Assembly (NCBI GenBank): GCA_964653435.1
Contig: CAZZFA010000101.1
Span: forward strand, 1 to 17,665
Reading direction: 5' to 3'
Origin: CAZMVY01 sp964653435
GTDB lineage: Bacteria > Planctomycetota > Phycisphaerae > UBA1845 > PWPN01
Length of the DNA stretch: 17,665 nt
Shown here piece after piece: positions 1 through 6,372 of this stretch (positions are counted from its first letter, which is position 1; the number at the start of each line of letters is the position of its first letter). Made by a program: the position numbers and the translations under genes. The notes under the pieces were generated by a model. The model made no database searches, was not told where the DNA came from, and saw only the letters and a list, made by a program, of their open reading frames with translations.

Positions 1-1
1 G

Positions 2-886
2 CCCCTGCGCGGCCTGCGGCCCGGCGACCTGCCCTCGCTCGAACAGATGCTGCAGAAGCACTACAAGGAGATGACGCCGGAGGAGAGGCAGGCGGTGCTG
101 GATCGCATCGCCCGCGAGGTGAAGGACCGTTACGGCATTCGGCCGACGATCACCGATCCCCCGCCCATGGATGGCGTGGAGTTCGTGTACGCCCTGAACA
201 TCAGCCGCTGCATCGGGTGCCGCAAGTGCGTGCACGCCTGCGTGAAGGAGAATAATGAGTCGCGCGCGCCGGAGATCCAGTACATCCGCGTGCTGAAGAT
301 GGAGAAGGGCAGCATCGACGTGGAGACGTCGGATCACCATTACGATCCGCCGCAGGTGCCCGAGCACGACAGCTACTACATGCCCGTGCAGTGCCATCAG
401 TGCAAGAAGCCGCCGTGCGTGAAAGTATGCCCGGTCGAGGCGACCTGGCAGGAGCCCGACGGCATCATCGTCATCGACTACGACTGGTGCATCGGCTGCC
501 GGTATTGCGAAGCGGCCTGCCCATACTGGGCGCGACGGTTCAACTTCGCCGAGCCGCAGGTCCCCAAGGACCAGTTGAACCCTGAGATGGCGTACCTCTC
601 GAACCGCCCGCGTCGCAAGGGCGTGATGGAAAAGTGTACCTTCTGCCTTCAGCGGACACGCCGGGGACGGATGCCCGCCTGCGTCGAGGTCTGCCCGACC
701 GGCTCGCGGAAGTTCGGCAACGTCCTCGACCCGGACAGCGAGGTCGCCTACATCCTGCGCGAGAAGCGGGTGTTCATCCTCAAGGAGGAGGTCGGCACGC
801 TCCCGCGGTTCTTCTACTACTTCGACGAACGCGGCAGCCGCTACCGCGAGCCGATCGGGCCCGTGACGCCGGGAGGTGGCGCGTGA
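2..886 (+). CDS. Four-cluster [4Fe-4S] ferredoxin-like electron-transfer subunit (NrfC/HybA/DmsB type), 5' end probably outside the window
   Basis: This is an iron-sulfur wiring subunit that should carry electrons between the NrfD membrane protein and the octaheme cytochrome encoded next to it. Numbering from the first ATG (base 47), four cysteine quartets are visible: C55-C58-C61-C65, C116-C119-C124-C128, C148-C151-C154-C158 and C197-C200-C212-C216. This is the 16-cysteine pattern of the DmsB/NrfC/HybA family, which binds four [4Fe-4S] clusters. The frame stays open to the left edge, and the ATG at 47 has no Shine-Dalgarno sequence, so the real start is probably upstream. I therefore cannot tell whether a Tat signal exists. 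From ATG 47 the protein is 279 residues. The stop codon overlaps the GTG start of the next gene (GTGA), so the two are translationally coupled. The family call is firm; the electron partners are inferred from gene order. Confidence 0.9.
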   Translation, partial: PLRGLRPGDLPSLEQMLQKHYKEMTPEERQAVLDRIAREVKDRYGIRPTITDPPPMDGVEFVYALNISRCIGCRKCVHACVKENNESRAPEIQYIRVLKMEKGSIDVETSDHHYDPPQVPEHDSYYMPVQCHQCKKPPCVKVCPVEATWQEPDGIIVIDYDWCIGCRYCEAACPYWARRFNFAEPQVPKDQLNPEMAYLSNRPRRKGVMEKCTFCLQRTRRGRMPACVEVCPTGSRKFGNVLDPDSEVAYILREKRVFILKEEVGTLPRFFYYFDERGSRYREPIGPVTPGGGA

Positions 887-2106
887 AGCGGTACCTCTCC
901 TTCCTGTGGCAGTGCGCCCGGATCAGCTTCGTCGGCGACTGGCGCTACCACGCCTGGATGACGGCCTTGACGGTCGTCGCACTGGTGGGCCTGCATGCAT
1001 ACTGCCGGCAATTCGTGTACGGCCTGGTGACCACGGGCATGACCGACCAGGTCTCGTGGGGGCTCTACATCGCGAACTTCACCTACCTCGTCGGGCTCGC
1101 GGCGGCGGCGGCGATGCTCGTGATCCCCGTCTACGTCTACCGCAACATGCACCTGCACGACGTCGTGATCTTCGGGGAGCTGCTCGCGGTGGCCGTGATC
1201 ATCATGTGCCTGCTGTTCGTCACGGTCGATCTCGGCCGGCCGGACCGCTTCGACCACCTGCTGCGGCGGTTCAATTTCCCGATCTCGATGCTCACGTGGG
1301 ACGTGATCGCGCTGAACGGATACCTGCTGCTCAACCTTCACATCTGCGGCTACCTGCTCTACTGCGCGTACTGCGGGCGGCAACCGTCGAAGGCCTTCTA
1401 CGTCCCGTTCGTGTTCATCGCGATCGTCTGGGCCGTGAGCATCCACACGGTGACGGCGTTCCTGTACGTGGGGCTGGGCGGGCGGCCGTTCTGGAACTCG
1501 GCGATCATCGCCCCACGGTTCCTGGCCAGCGCGTTCGCGGCGGGGCCGGCGTTCATCATCCTGACGCTTCAGGTCGTGCGGCGCTACACGAAGCACCACG
1601 TTACCGACGACGCCCTGCTCACGCTCCGGCGGATCGTCCAGGTGGCGATGATCATCAACGTATTTCTACTCGGATGCGAGTTGTTCACCGAGTTCTACAC
1701 GGACTCGGCGCACACGGCGTCGGCGCAGTACCTGTTCTTCGGCCTGCGAGGACGCTCGGCGCTGGTGCCGTGGATCTGGACGGCGATCGGGTTCAACCTG
1801 GCGGCGACCGTGTTTTTCGTTCTGCCGGCCTCACGGGCGCTGCGGACGCTGAACCTGGCCTGCGTGCTCGCGATTCTGGGGATCTGGATCGAGAAGGGGA
1901 TGGGCCTCATCGTCCCGGCGTTCATCCCGACGCCGCTGGGCGAGATTGTGGAGTATCGGCCGACGCTCAGCGAGGTGCTCGTATGCCTGGGCATCTGGGC
2001 GTTCGGCCTGCTGCTGTACACGGTCTTCGTTCGTGTTTCCGTACCCGTGTTGTCCGGGGAACTGACGTACGCGAAGCGATACCAGGAAGGAGCGACTGGA
2101 TCATGA
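883..2106 (+). CDS. nrfD: NrfD/PsrC-type polytopic membrane subunit (quinone-interacting)
   Basis: This is an integral membrane subunit that in related complexes (polysulfide reductase, Nrf, Hyb, ACIII) exchanges electrons with quinones and passes them to a partner Fe-S protein. The product is 407 residues with about ten hydrophobic segments, near 24-41, 61-86, 94-115, 138-162, 173-195, 208-232, 250-267, 293-314, 322-347 and 364-388. Ten helices matches the larger NrfD/HybB/ActC branch rather than the eight-helix PsrC branch. The start is GTG at 883, preceded by GGGAGG at 871-876 with a six-base spacer. It overlaps the Fe-S gene by four bases (GTGA) and the octaheme gene by four (ATGA). An in-frame extension upstream to 634 exists but lies inside the Fe-S gene and is discarded. 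It has no haem-binding motif. The quinone role is family knowledge; the direction of electron flow is not visible. Confidence 0.88.
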   Translation: MKRYLSFLWQCARISFVGDWRYHAWMTALTVVALVGLHAYCRQFVYGLVTTGMTDQVSWGLYIANFTYLVGLAAAAAMLVIPVYVYRNMHLHDVVIFGELLAVAVIIMCLLFVTVDLGRPDRFDHLLRRFNFPISMLTWDVIALNGYLLLNLHICGYLLYCAYCGRQPSKAFYVPFVFIAIVWAVSIHTVTAFLYVGLGGRPFWNSAIIAPRFLASAFAAGPAFIILTLQVVRRYTKHHVTDDALLTLRRIVQVAMIINVFLLGCELFTEFYTDSAHTASAQYLFFGLRGRSALVPWIWTAIGFNLAATVFFVLPASRALRTLNLACVLAILGIWIEKGMGLIVPAFIPTPLGEIVEYRPTLSEVLVCLGIWAFGLLLYTVFVRVSVPVLSGELTYAKRYQEGATGS

Positions 2107-3548
2107 AACGTGACGCGGCCCTGTCGGCGTGCCTAGCCATTCTGGGGGGTGTTGTCTCCGTCGCTTCGGCGCAGACATGGGGCCTGGCCGAACTCTCGAA
2201 GGAGAGCAAGGCGTGCATCGATTGTCACAAGACGGAGAATCCCGCGATCTACGACCAGTGGGGCTCGAGCAAGCACTACCGTGCGAACGTCGCATGCTAT
2301 GAATGCCACGCGGCCAGGGAGGGCGAACCTGACGCGTTCAAGCACGAGGGGCAATGGATTGCCACGATCGTCTCGCCGAAGGACTGCGCCCGCTGTCATG
2401 CGAAGGAGGCGAAGGAGTTCGCGGAGTCCCACCATTCGAAGGGCGCGCGGATCCTCGGCTCGCTCGACAACACGCTCGCCGAAGTCGTCGAGGGCAATCG
2501 CGGCCTGGTGACACCGGCCTTTCAGGGCGGGGTCAGCGCCGCGGCCGTCAGCGGCTGCTGGCAGTGCCACGGCTCGGAGGTCAAGCCGCTGCCGGGCGGC
2601 AAGCTGGACCCGGCCACATGGCCGAACACGGGGATCGGGCGGATCAACCCGGACGGCTCAGAAGGCTCGTGTTCCGCGTGCCATAGCCGTCATGCCTTCT
2701 CGGCGGAGCAGTCGCGCAACCCGGACAACTGCGGCAAGTGCCACATGGGCCCGGACCACCCGCAGATGGAGATCTACTACGAGTCGAAGCACGGCATCGC
2801 GTATCGCGCGTATAAGGACAAGCTGAAGCTCGACTCGGCCAAGTGGGTGGTGGGCGAGGACTACAGCCTTGCCCCGACGTGCGCGACGTGCCACATGAGC
2901 GCGACGAAGAAGCAGCCCGTCTCCCACGACGTGGGTTTGCGGATCAGTTGGAACAACCGACCGGCGGTCTCCATCCGGCCGGAAGTCAGTGACAAGAAGA
3001 TGGGCCTGCCGACGGCGAGCATCGATTGGAGGACGCGCCGGGCGAAGATGCAGGACGTGTGCACGAGTTGCCACGAGAAGCAGTGGGTCGACAACTTCTA
3101 TGTGCAATACGACGCGGTCATCGACCTGTATCACAGGAAGTTCGCCGAGCCGGGGCTGGAGCTGTACGCGCTCGCCAAACCGCTGCTCAAGCCGGTCGAG
3201 TTCGCCAACAAGGTGGATTTCGTCTGGTATGAGATCTGGCATCATGAGGGGCGCCGTGCCCGGCACGGTGCGTCAATGATGGGGCCGGACTACACGCACT
3301 GGCACGGCACGTACGAGGTCGCCAAGCACTTCTACTCGGAGTTCATCCCCGAGCTGGAACACCTGGCCGCCGATGCAAAGAAATCCGACGAACCGACGAA
3401 AGCGGCGGCCGCCGCCGCCCTCCGGAAAAGGCTGGACGAGGTGCTCAACTCCCCCGATCACGCCTGGTTCCTCAACAAGATGGACCCGGCCGAGATCGAG
3501 CGCCGCAAGCAGCAGATGGAGGAGTTCAAGAGGCGATACGCGAAGTGA
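2103..3548 (+). CDS. hao: Secreted octaheme cytochrome c, hydroxylamine oxidoreductase (HAO) family
   Basis: This periplasmic eight-heme enzyme of the HAO family (HAO, anammox hydrazine dehydrogenase and relatives) interconverts hydroxylamine, NO, hydrazine or nitrite. The product is 481 residues with a signal peptide cleaved near residue 23 (after ASA). Exactly eight CxxCH motifs are visible, at 38-42, 65-69, 95-99, 152-156, 190-194, 210-214, 260-264 and 320-324. The fourth, CWQCH, would hold the catalytic heme by family order. The C-terminal half has a WHHEGRRARHGASMM stretch followed by PDYTHWHG at 395-402. Tyr397 lies about 84 residues from the end, similar to the heme-crosslinking Tyr467 of Nitrosomonas HAO as I recall it. 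There is no CxxCK motif, which argues against NrfA and octaheme tetrathionate reductase. There is no C-terminal membrane helix, so anchoring would come from the NrfD/Fe-S partners. ATG 2103 follows AAGGAG (2087-2092) and overlaps nrfD. Family call firm; substrate and direction uncertain. Confidence 0.88.
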   Translation: MKRDAALSACLAILGGVVSVASAQTWGLAELSKESKACIDCHKTENPAIYDQWGSSKHYRANVACYECHAAREGEPDAFKHEGQWIATIVSPKDCARCHAKEAKEFAESHHSKGARILGSLDNTLAEVVEGNRGLVTPAFQGGVSAAAVSGCWQCHGSEVKPLPGGKLDPATWPNTGIGRINPDGSEGSCSACHSRHAFSAEQSRNPDNCGKCHMGPDHPQMEIYYESKHGIAYRAYKDKLKLDSAKWVVGEDYSLAPTCATCHMSATKKQPVSHDVGLRISWNNRPAVSIRPEVSDKKMGLPTASIDWRTRRAKMQDVCTSCHEKQWVDNFYVQYDAVIDLYHRKFAEPGLELYALAKPLLKPVEFANKVDFVWYEIWHHEGRRARHGASMMGPDYTHWHGTYEVAKHFYSEFIPELEHLAADAKKSDEPTKAAAAAALRKRLDEVLNSPDHAWFLNKMDPAEIERRKQQMEEFKRRYAK

Positions 3549-3591
3549 AGGGTGCGCAGCGAGTTCGGCGTCGCGAGTTATGCGAAGTCGA

Positions 3592-3611
3592 GTCGGGTTT
3601 TCTATCCCGAC
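3592..3611. terminator. Possible terminator-like hairpin between convergent genes
   Basis: A perfect six-base stem, GTCGGG (3592-3597) and CCCGAC (3606-3611), encloses an eight-base T-rich loop. It lies where the octaheme operon and the ATPase gene converge and overlaps the ATPase stop codon (3602-3604). There is no T-tract after the stem on either strand, so it is at best a weak bidirectional terminator. Confidence 0.3.
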
Positions 3612-4900
3612 GGACGGCCCGTGTTCGCATCGCGCATCCACGGAAACTGCAACTGCCCGTTCGCCTCAACGATATTGTGTTCTTCGAGGATCAGGCGGAC
3701 ATACGCACGCATCAGCGGATTCGCGAACTTGTAGTAGCCCTGTCGCACACGTACGAGGATCTGTTTCTTCTCCGGTTTGGTCAGCGCGCCAAGGTAGCTG
3801 CTCAGACTCGCTATACGCGGCCTGTCACCGGTCAGTAGCCCGATATTCTCCGCAATCTCCTGGACCTGGACCTCCGGAGACTCGGCATAGGCTACGCCCC
3901 ACAGCACATGCTTGAACATGTCGGTTTTGCGTTTAACCGTGATGACCGCCGCGCGGTACGCGTCGCGCAGGCTGCCCTCCGCCGTTTCGATCGCTCTTCG
4001 CACCGCCTTGTTGTATTCGGGCTCGGACACGACGACATCAGCGTCAGGGTTGGCAGTGAGTATCTTGCCCGCATCCTCTGCGCAGTAAAGACACAAGAGA
4101 TGGGTATAGAACGGGAAGCCATCGGACAATGCGACGATCTTGTTCTTGACGGACTCCTTAAAAACCATGCCGATGCGTTCCTGGCCCGCCTCCACGATGT
4201 CCTTAAGCTCATCCGCAGACATGCGTTCCAGTTTGATCTGCGCCAGACAGCGCGTGAGCGAGGCATGCTCCCCGATCAACTCCGCTAAGGTATCGGCTAC
4301 TCCGACGACGATAATCTTCGTCTCGCTTGCGGCGTCCGAGAAGTGCTTCAGGGTCTCTGCAAGTCGCGTATTGGTCGCCTCATCACGAACGCGATCGTAT
4401 TCATCGAGGATAATGAGCCCCTTGCGCGATTCAAACACCTTGAGCAACATGGCCGGTCCGATGGAACGAGCCGACTCAATGGCTTGCTGGCGCGACCGCG
4501 TCGTCTTCGTATGGGAGGCGGAGGCAATCCGACCGCCGACAGTGAGCCGACGTCCCGCCTCGGCATCGAGTCCGTTCGGAACGTATGCCATGTCCGCCTG
4601 CACCAGAACCTGGCCAAAGATGGTGTCGTAGGTGCTGCCGGTTTCGCATCGCACAAAGTACGTTTGCTCGTCGCTGAACTTGGCGAAGAAGTAGGCGAGT
4701 TGGGCAAGCGATGTCTTGCCAACCCCCCGTTCGCCGTAAATCGCAACCTGGCGACCTGGCGTACTCAACTCGCGCCGCAGCAGCTCCACAGCTTCCTGAC
4801 GTCCCTGGAAGAAGTCCGGCAGGTCAATCGGGGCGAACGGACGAAACGCCTGCTGGCACCGGGCCATGTAATCCAGGTACGATTTGTTGTGGCTTGCCAT
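3602..4900 (-). CDS. ORC/Cdc6-like AAA+ ATPase (AAA_16-type P-loop protein), function unknown
   Basis: This is a stand-alone P-loop ATPase of 432 residues. Walker A is GERGVGKT at 56-63, Walker B is LIILDEYD at 162-168, and a sensor-1-like strand IIVVGVAD lies at 196-203. The C-terminal part (about 330-410) ends in a YYKFANPLMRAYVRLIL segment that resembles the winged-helix tail of Cdc6/Orc-like and STAND-type ATPases. No effector, nuclease or transmembrane domain is visible. The chosen ATG (4900) has AGGG four bases upstream; an in-frame GTG at 4948 would add 16 residues but has no clear ribosome site. Several 60-base lines that I counted inside the gene are 50-53% GC, against roughly 65-70% around it, which hints at horizontal acquisition. 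It stands alone between two unrelated genes on the opposite strand. Such proteins are often named 'ATP-binding protein'; a DNA-binding, replication or defence role is possible, but nothing here proves any of them. Confidence 0.85.
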   Translation of the reverse strand: MASHNKSYLDYMARCQQAFRPFAPIDLPDFFQGRQEAVELLRRELSTPGRQVAIYGERGVGKTSLAQLAYFFAKFSDEQTYFVRCETGSTYDTIFGQVLVQADMAYVPNGLDAEAGRRLTVGGRIASASHTKTTRSRQQAIESARSIGPAMLLKVFESRKGLIILDEYDRVRDEATNTRLAETLKHFSDAASETKIIVVGVADTLAELIGEHASLTRCLAQIKLERMSADELKDIVEAGQERIGMVFKESVKNKIVALSDGFPFYTHLLCLYCAEDAGKILTANPDADVVVSEPEYNKAVRRAIETAEGSLRDAYRAAVITVKRKTDMFKHVLWGVAYAESPEVQVQEIAENIGLLTGDRPRIASLSSYLGALTKPEKKQILVRVRQGYYKFANPLMRAYVRLILEEHNIVEANGQLQFPWMRDANTGRPSG

Positions 4901-4948
4901 GGTTCCCTTATCCGCAAGACTCGACCCTTCGCGCGACCATCGTGTCAC

Positions 4949-4981
4949 AAGAGGTCGGCCAAGTCAACCGTTGCACCTCTT
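4949..4981 (-). promoter_or_regulatory. Inverted repeat around a putative -35 box upstream of the ATPase gene
   Basis: Arms AAGAGGT (4949-4955) and ACCTCTT (4975-4981) are perfect seven-base inverted repeats 19 bases apart. On the - strand the spacer contains TTGACT (complement of 4962-4967), a good match to a -35 hexamer; the -10 region 17 bases downstream is poor (CACGAT). The arrangement would suit an operator that controls the ATPase gene (start 4900), but no regulator is known. The rest of the 199-base divergent gap to larE shows nothing else convincing. Confidence 0.3.
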
Positions 4982-5099
4982 ACCGGGGTCCTGTCGCGTG
5001 GGACGTCCAACTCCGCAGCGCTGGTCGCGTGAGACGCCGAGGCGCCCTCGCCCTCTGCCGGTTGGAATCCGCCGTCGAAAAGCATAGCATAGAAAGGTC

Positions 5100-5963
5100 A
5101 TGAACGCCTCGACGATTTCGGACCCGGGGGCTTCGGTTGCGCAGAAGCTGGAGCGGATGAAGGATATTCTCCGTTCGCTCCGGCGCGTCGTCGTCGCCTT
5201 CTCGGCGGGCGTCGACTCGACCTTTCTGCTGAAGGTCGCGATCGACACGCTCGGGCCGGGCAACGTCCTGGCGGCCACCGCCGACAGCGACAGCCTTTCG
5301 CGCGCGGAGTTCGAGGAGGCCCGCCGGCTCGCCGACAAGTTCGGCGCACCACACCGCGTCATCGCCACGCAGGAGATGAACGATCCGAATTACCGCGCCA
5401 ACCCGGCGAACCGGTGTTACTTCTGCAAGACCGAGCTGTATGCGAAGCTCCGGCCGATCCTGACGGCGGAGGGCTATACGGCGATCGTCAACGGCATCAA
5501 CGCGGACGACCTCGGCGATTGGCGGCCGGGAATCCAGGCGGCTCGGGAAAACGACGTGCGTTCTCCGTGTGCCGAGGCGGGTATGACGAAGCAGGACATC
5601 CGCATCCTCTCGCAGCAGATGGGTCTGCCGACATACGACAAGCCCGCCAGCCCGTGCCTGTCCAGCCGCATCCAGTACGGCGAGGAGATCACGCCGGAGA
5701 AACTCAAGATGGTTGAGCAGGGCGAGGCGTTTCTGCACGGTCTCGGTCTGCGCGAATGCCGCGTGCGACACCACAACAACCTGGCCCGCATCGAGATTCC
5801 CGCCGATCAGATCGCGGCGTTCATGCAGCCGGAGATGCGGGCGAGGATCGACGCGGAGTTCCGGCGGATCGGCTACACGTTCGTCGCGATGGACCTCCGC
5901 GGTTTCCGCAGCGGGAGCATGAACGAGGTCATCGCATTCGGAAAGAAGCAACCGGCGGTCTGA
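5100..5963 (+). CDS. larE: LarE-family ATP-dependent pyridinium-biscarboxylate sulfurtransferase (three-cysteine, iron-sulfur type)
   Basis: LarE adenylates the carboxylates of pyridinium-3,5-biscarboxylic acid mononucleotide and inserts sulfur. This is a step in making the nickel-pincer nucleotide cofactor of lactate racemase and other LarA-like enzymes; it acts in the cytoplasm. The product is 287 residues, normal for the family. The PP-loop SAGVDST is at 35-41. Cysteines C106 and C109 (NRCYFCK) and C186 (PASPCLSSR) match the three-cysteine variants, such as Thermotoga LarE, that hold a [4Fe-4S] cluster and can act catalytically; Lactobacillus-type enzymes sacrifice the single cysteine equivalent to C186. 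ATG 5100 is preceded by AAAGG, although the spacing is only two bases. No larA, larB or larC lies nearby. LarE homologues are also widespread as 'NAD/GMP synthase-like' or ExsB-like proteins, so the exact pathway is inferred. Confidence 0.88.
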   Translation: MNASTISDPGASVAQKLERMKDILRSLRRVVVAFSAGVDSTFLLKVAIDTLGPGNVLAATADSDSLSRAEFEEARRLADKFGAPHRVIATQEMNDPNYRANPANRCYFCKTELYAKLRPILTAEGYTAIVNGINADDLGDWRPGIQAARENDVRSPCAEAGMTKQDIRILSQQMGLPTYDKPASPCLSSRIQYGEEITPEKLKMVEQGEAFLHGLGLRECRVRHHNNLARIEIPADQIAAFMQPEMRARIDAEFRRIGYTFVAMDLRGFRSGSMNEVIAFGKKQPAV

Positions 5964-6106
5964 GGCGGCCCGGCGGCCGCGATTCACCCGTGCCTTGCCG
6001 GTCGCGTCACCGGAACGACATTTCTTGCTTCGCCGGCGTACGACAGCGGGACATGGGTTCCCGAAGGCGGTCTTCGGCCACAACCGAACACCGCGCGCCG
6101 GCCCCC

Positions 6107-6187
6107 GTCATGCCCAGCGAAGCAAAGCATCTGGCCCCTCTGCGCCAATCCGCCAGATTCTTCGTCGCTGCGCTCCTCAGAATGACG
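6107..6187. repeat. Dispersed 81-base repeat with GTCAT/ATGAC ends
   Basis: The element starts GTCATGCCCAGCGAAGCAAA and ends with a segment reading CTCCTCAGAATGAC, so the ends are short inverted repeats (GTCAT/ATGAC). The reverse strand reads GTCATTCTGAGGAGCGCAGC, a phrase I recognise as a recurrent intergenic repeat in many environmental bacterial genomes; its spurious translation contains MPSEAKHLAPL. Only one copy lies in this window, so repeat status rests on recall rather than comparison here. Confidence 0.55.
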
Positions 6188-6215
6188 GGCGGCGCTACCG
6201 CCGCAGCGCGATACA

Positions 6216-6232
6216 TGCGCGCAAGGCGCGCA
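6216..6232. repeat. Seven-base perfect hairpin
   Basis: TGCGCGC (6216-6222), a three-base AAG loop and GCGCGCA (6226-6232) form a strong hairpin 29 bases beyond the dispersed repeat and 140 bases before the SpoIID start. No U-tract follows, so a terminator role for larE is doubtful. Confidence 0.35.
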
Positions 6233-6372
6233 AAAGCTGCGACGGAAAACTCCACTGTGAGGAACCCAATAGTCCGAATGGCCCAGGGGCCCGGCAAACC
6301 GAACGCGGCGCGCCGAGCGTCTGGCGCGGGGGGCTGACGAACGACGGCCGATGGTTTACGATATCCGCCATC

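Larger units (their letters stand above)
5964..6372. other. Non-coding gap between larE and the SpoIID gene
   Basis: This 409-base gap has a reading frame open from 5995 that runs into the SpoIID gene, but its translation is low-complexity arginine- and proline-rich and it includes a dispersed repeat, so I treat it as non-coding. It holds a six-base hairpin at 6061-6077 (CCGAAG/CTTCGG), the repeat at 6107-6187 and a seven-base hairpin at 6216-6232 (TGCGCGC/GCGCGCA). No clear promoter for the downstream gene was seen. Confidence 0.6.

Noticed and set aside
2103..3548. NrfA nitrite reductase or octaheme tetrathionate reductase as the identity of the cytochrome
   Set aside because: All eight motifs are CxxCH with no CxxCK, and the WHHEGRRARHGA and PDYTHWHG stretches fit the HAO family.
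3602..4900. Multi-gene defence system around the AAA+ ATPase
   Set aside because: The adjacent genes are an HAO-family cytochrome and larE; no nuclease, effector, reverse transcriptase or CRISPR repeat is present.
5062..5090. TTGGAA-17-TAGCAT as a larE promoter
   Set aside because: Transcription would start almost on the ribosome site and ATG 5100; the match is weak and may be chance.
6061..6077. CCGAAG/CTTCGG hairpin as a larE terminator
   Set aside because: The stem is short, about 100 bases past the stop codon, and no T-tract follows.
5995..6372. 126-residue N-terminal extension of the SpoIID protein
   Set aside because: It translates the dispersed repeat and has Arg/Pro-rich low complexity, with no signal peptide or domain similarity.
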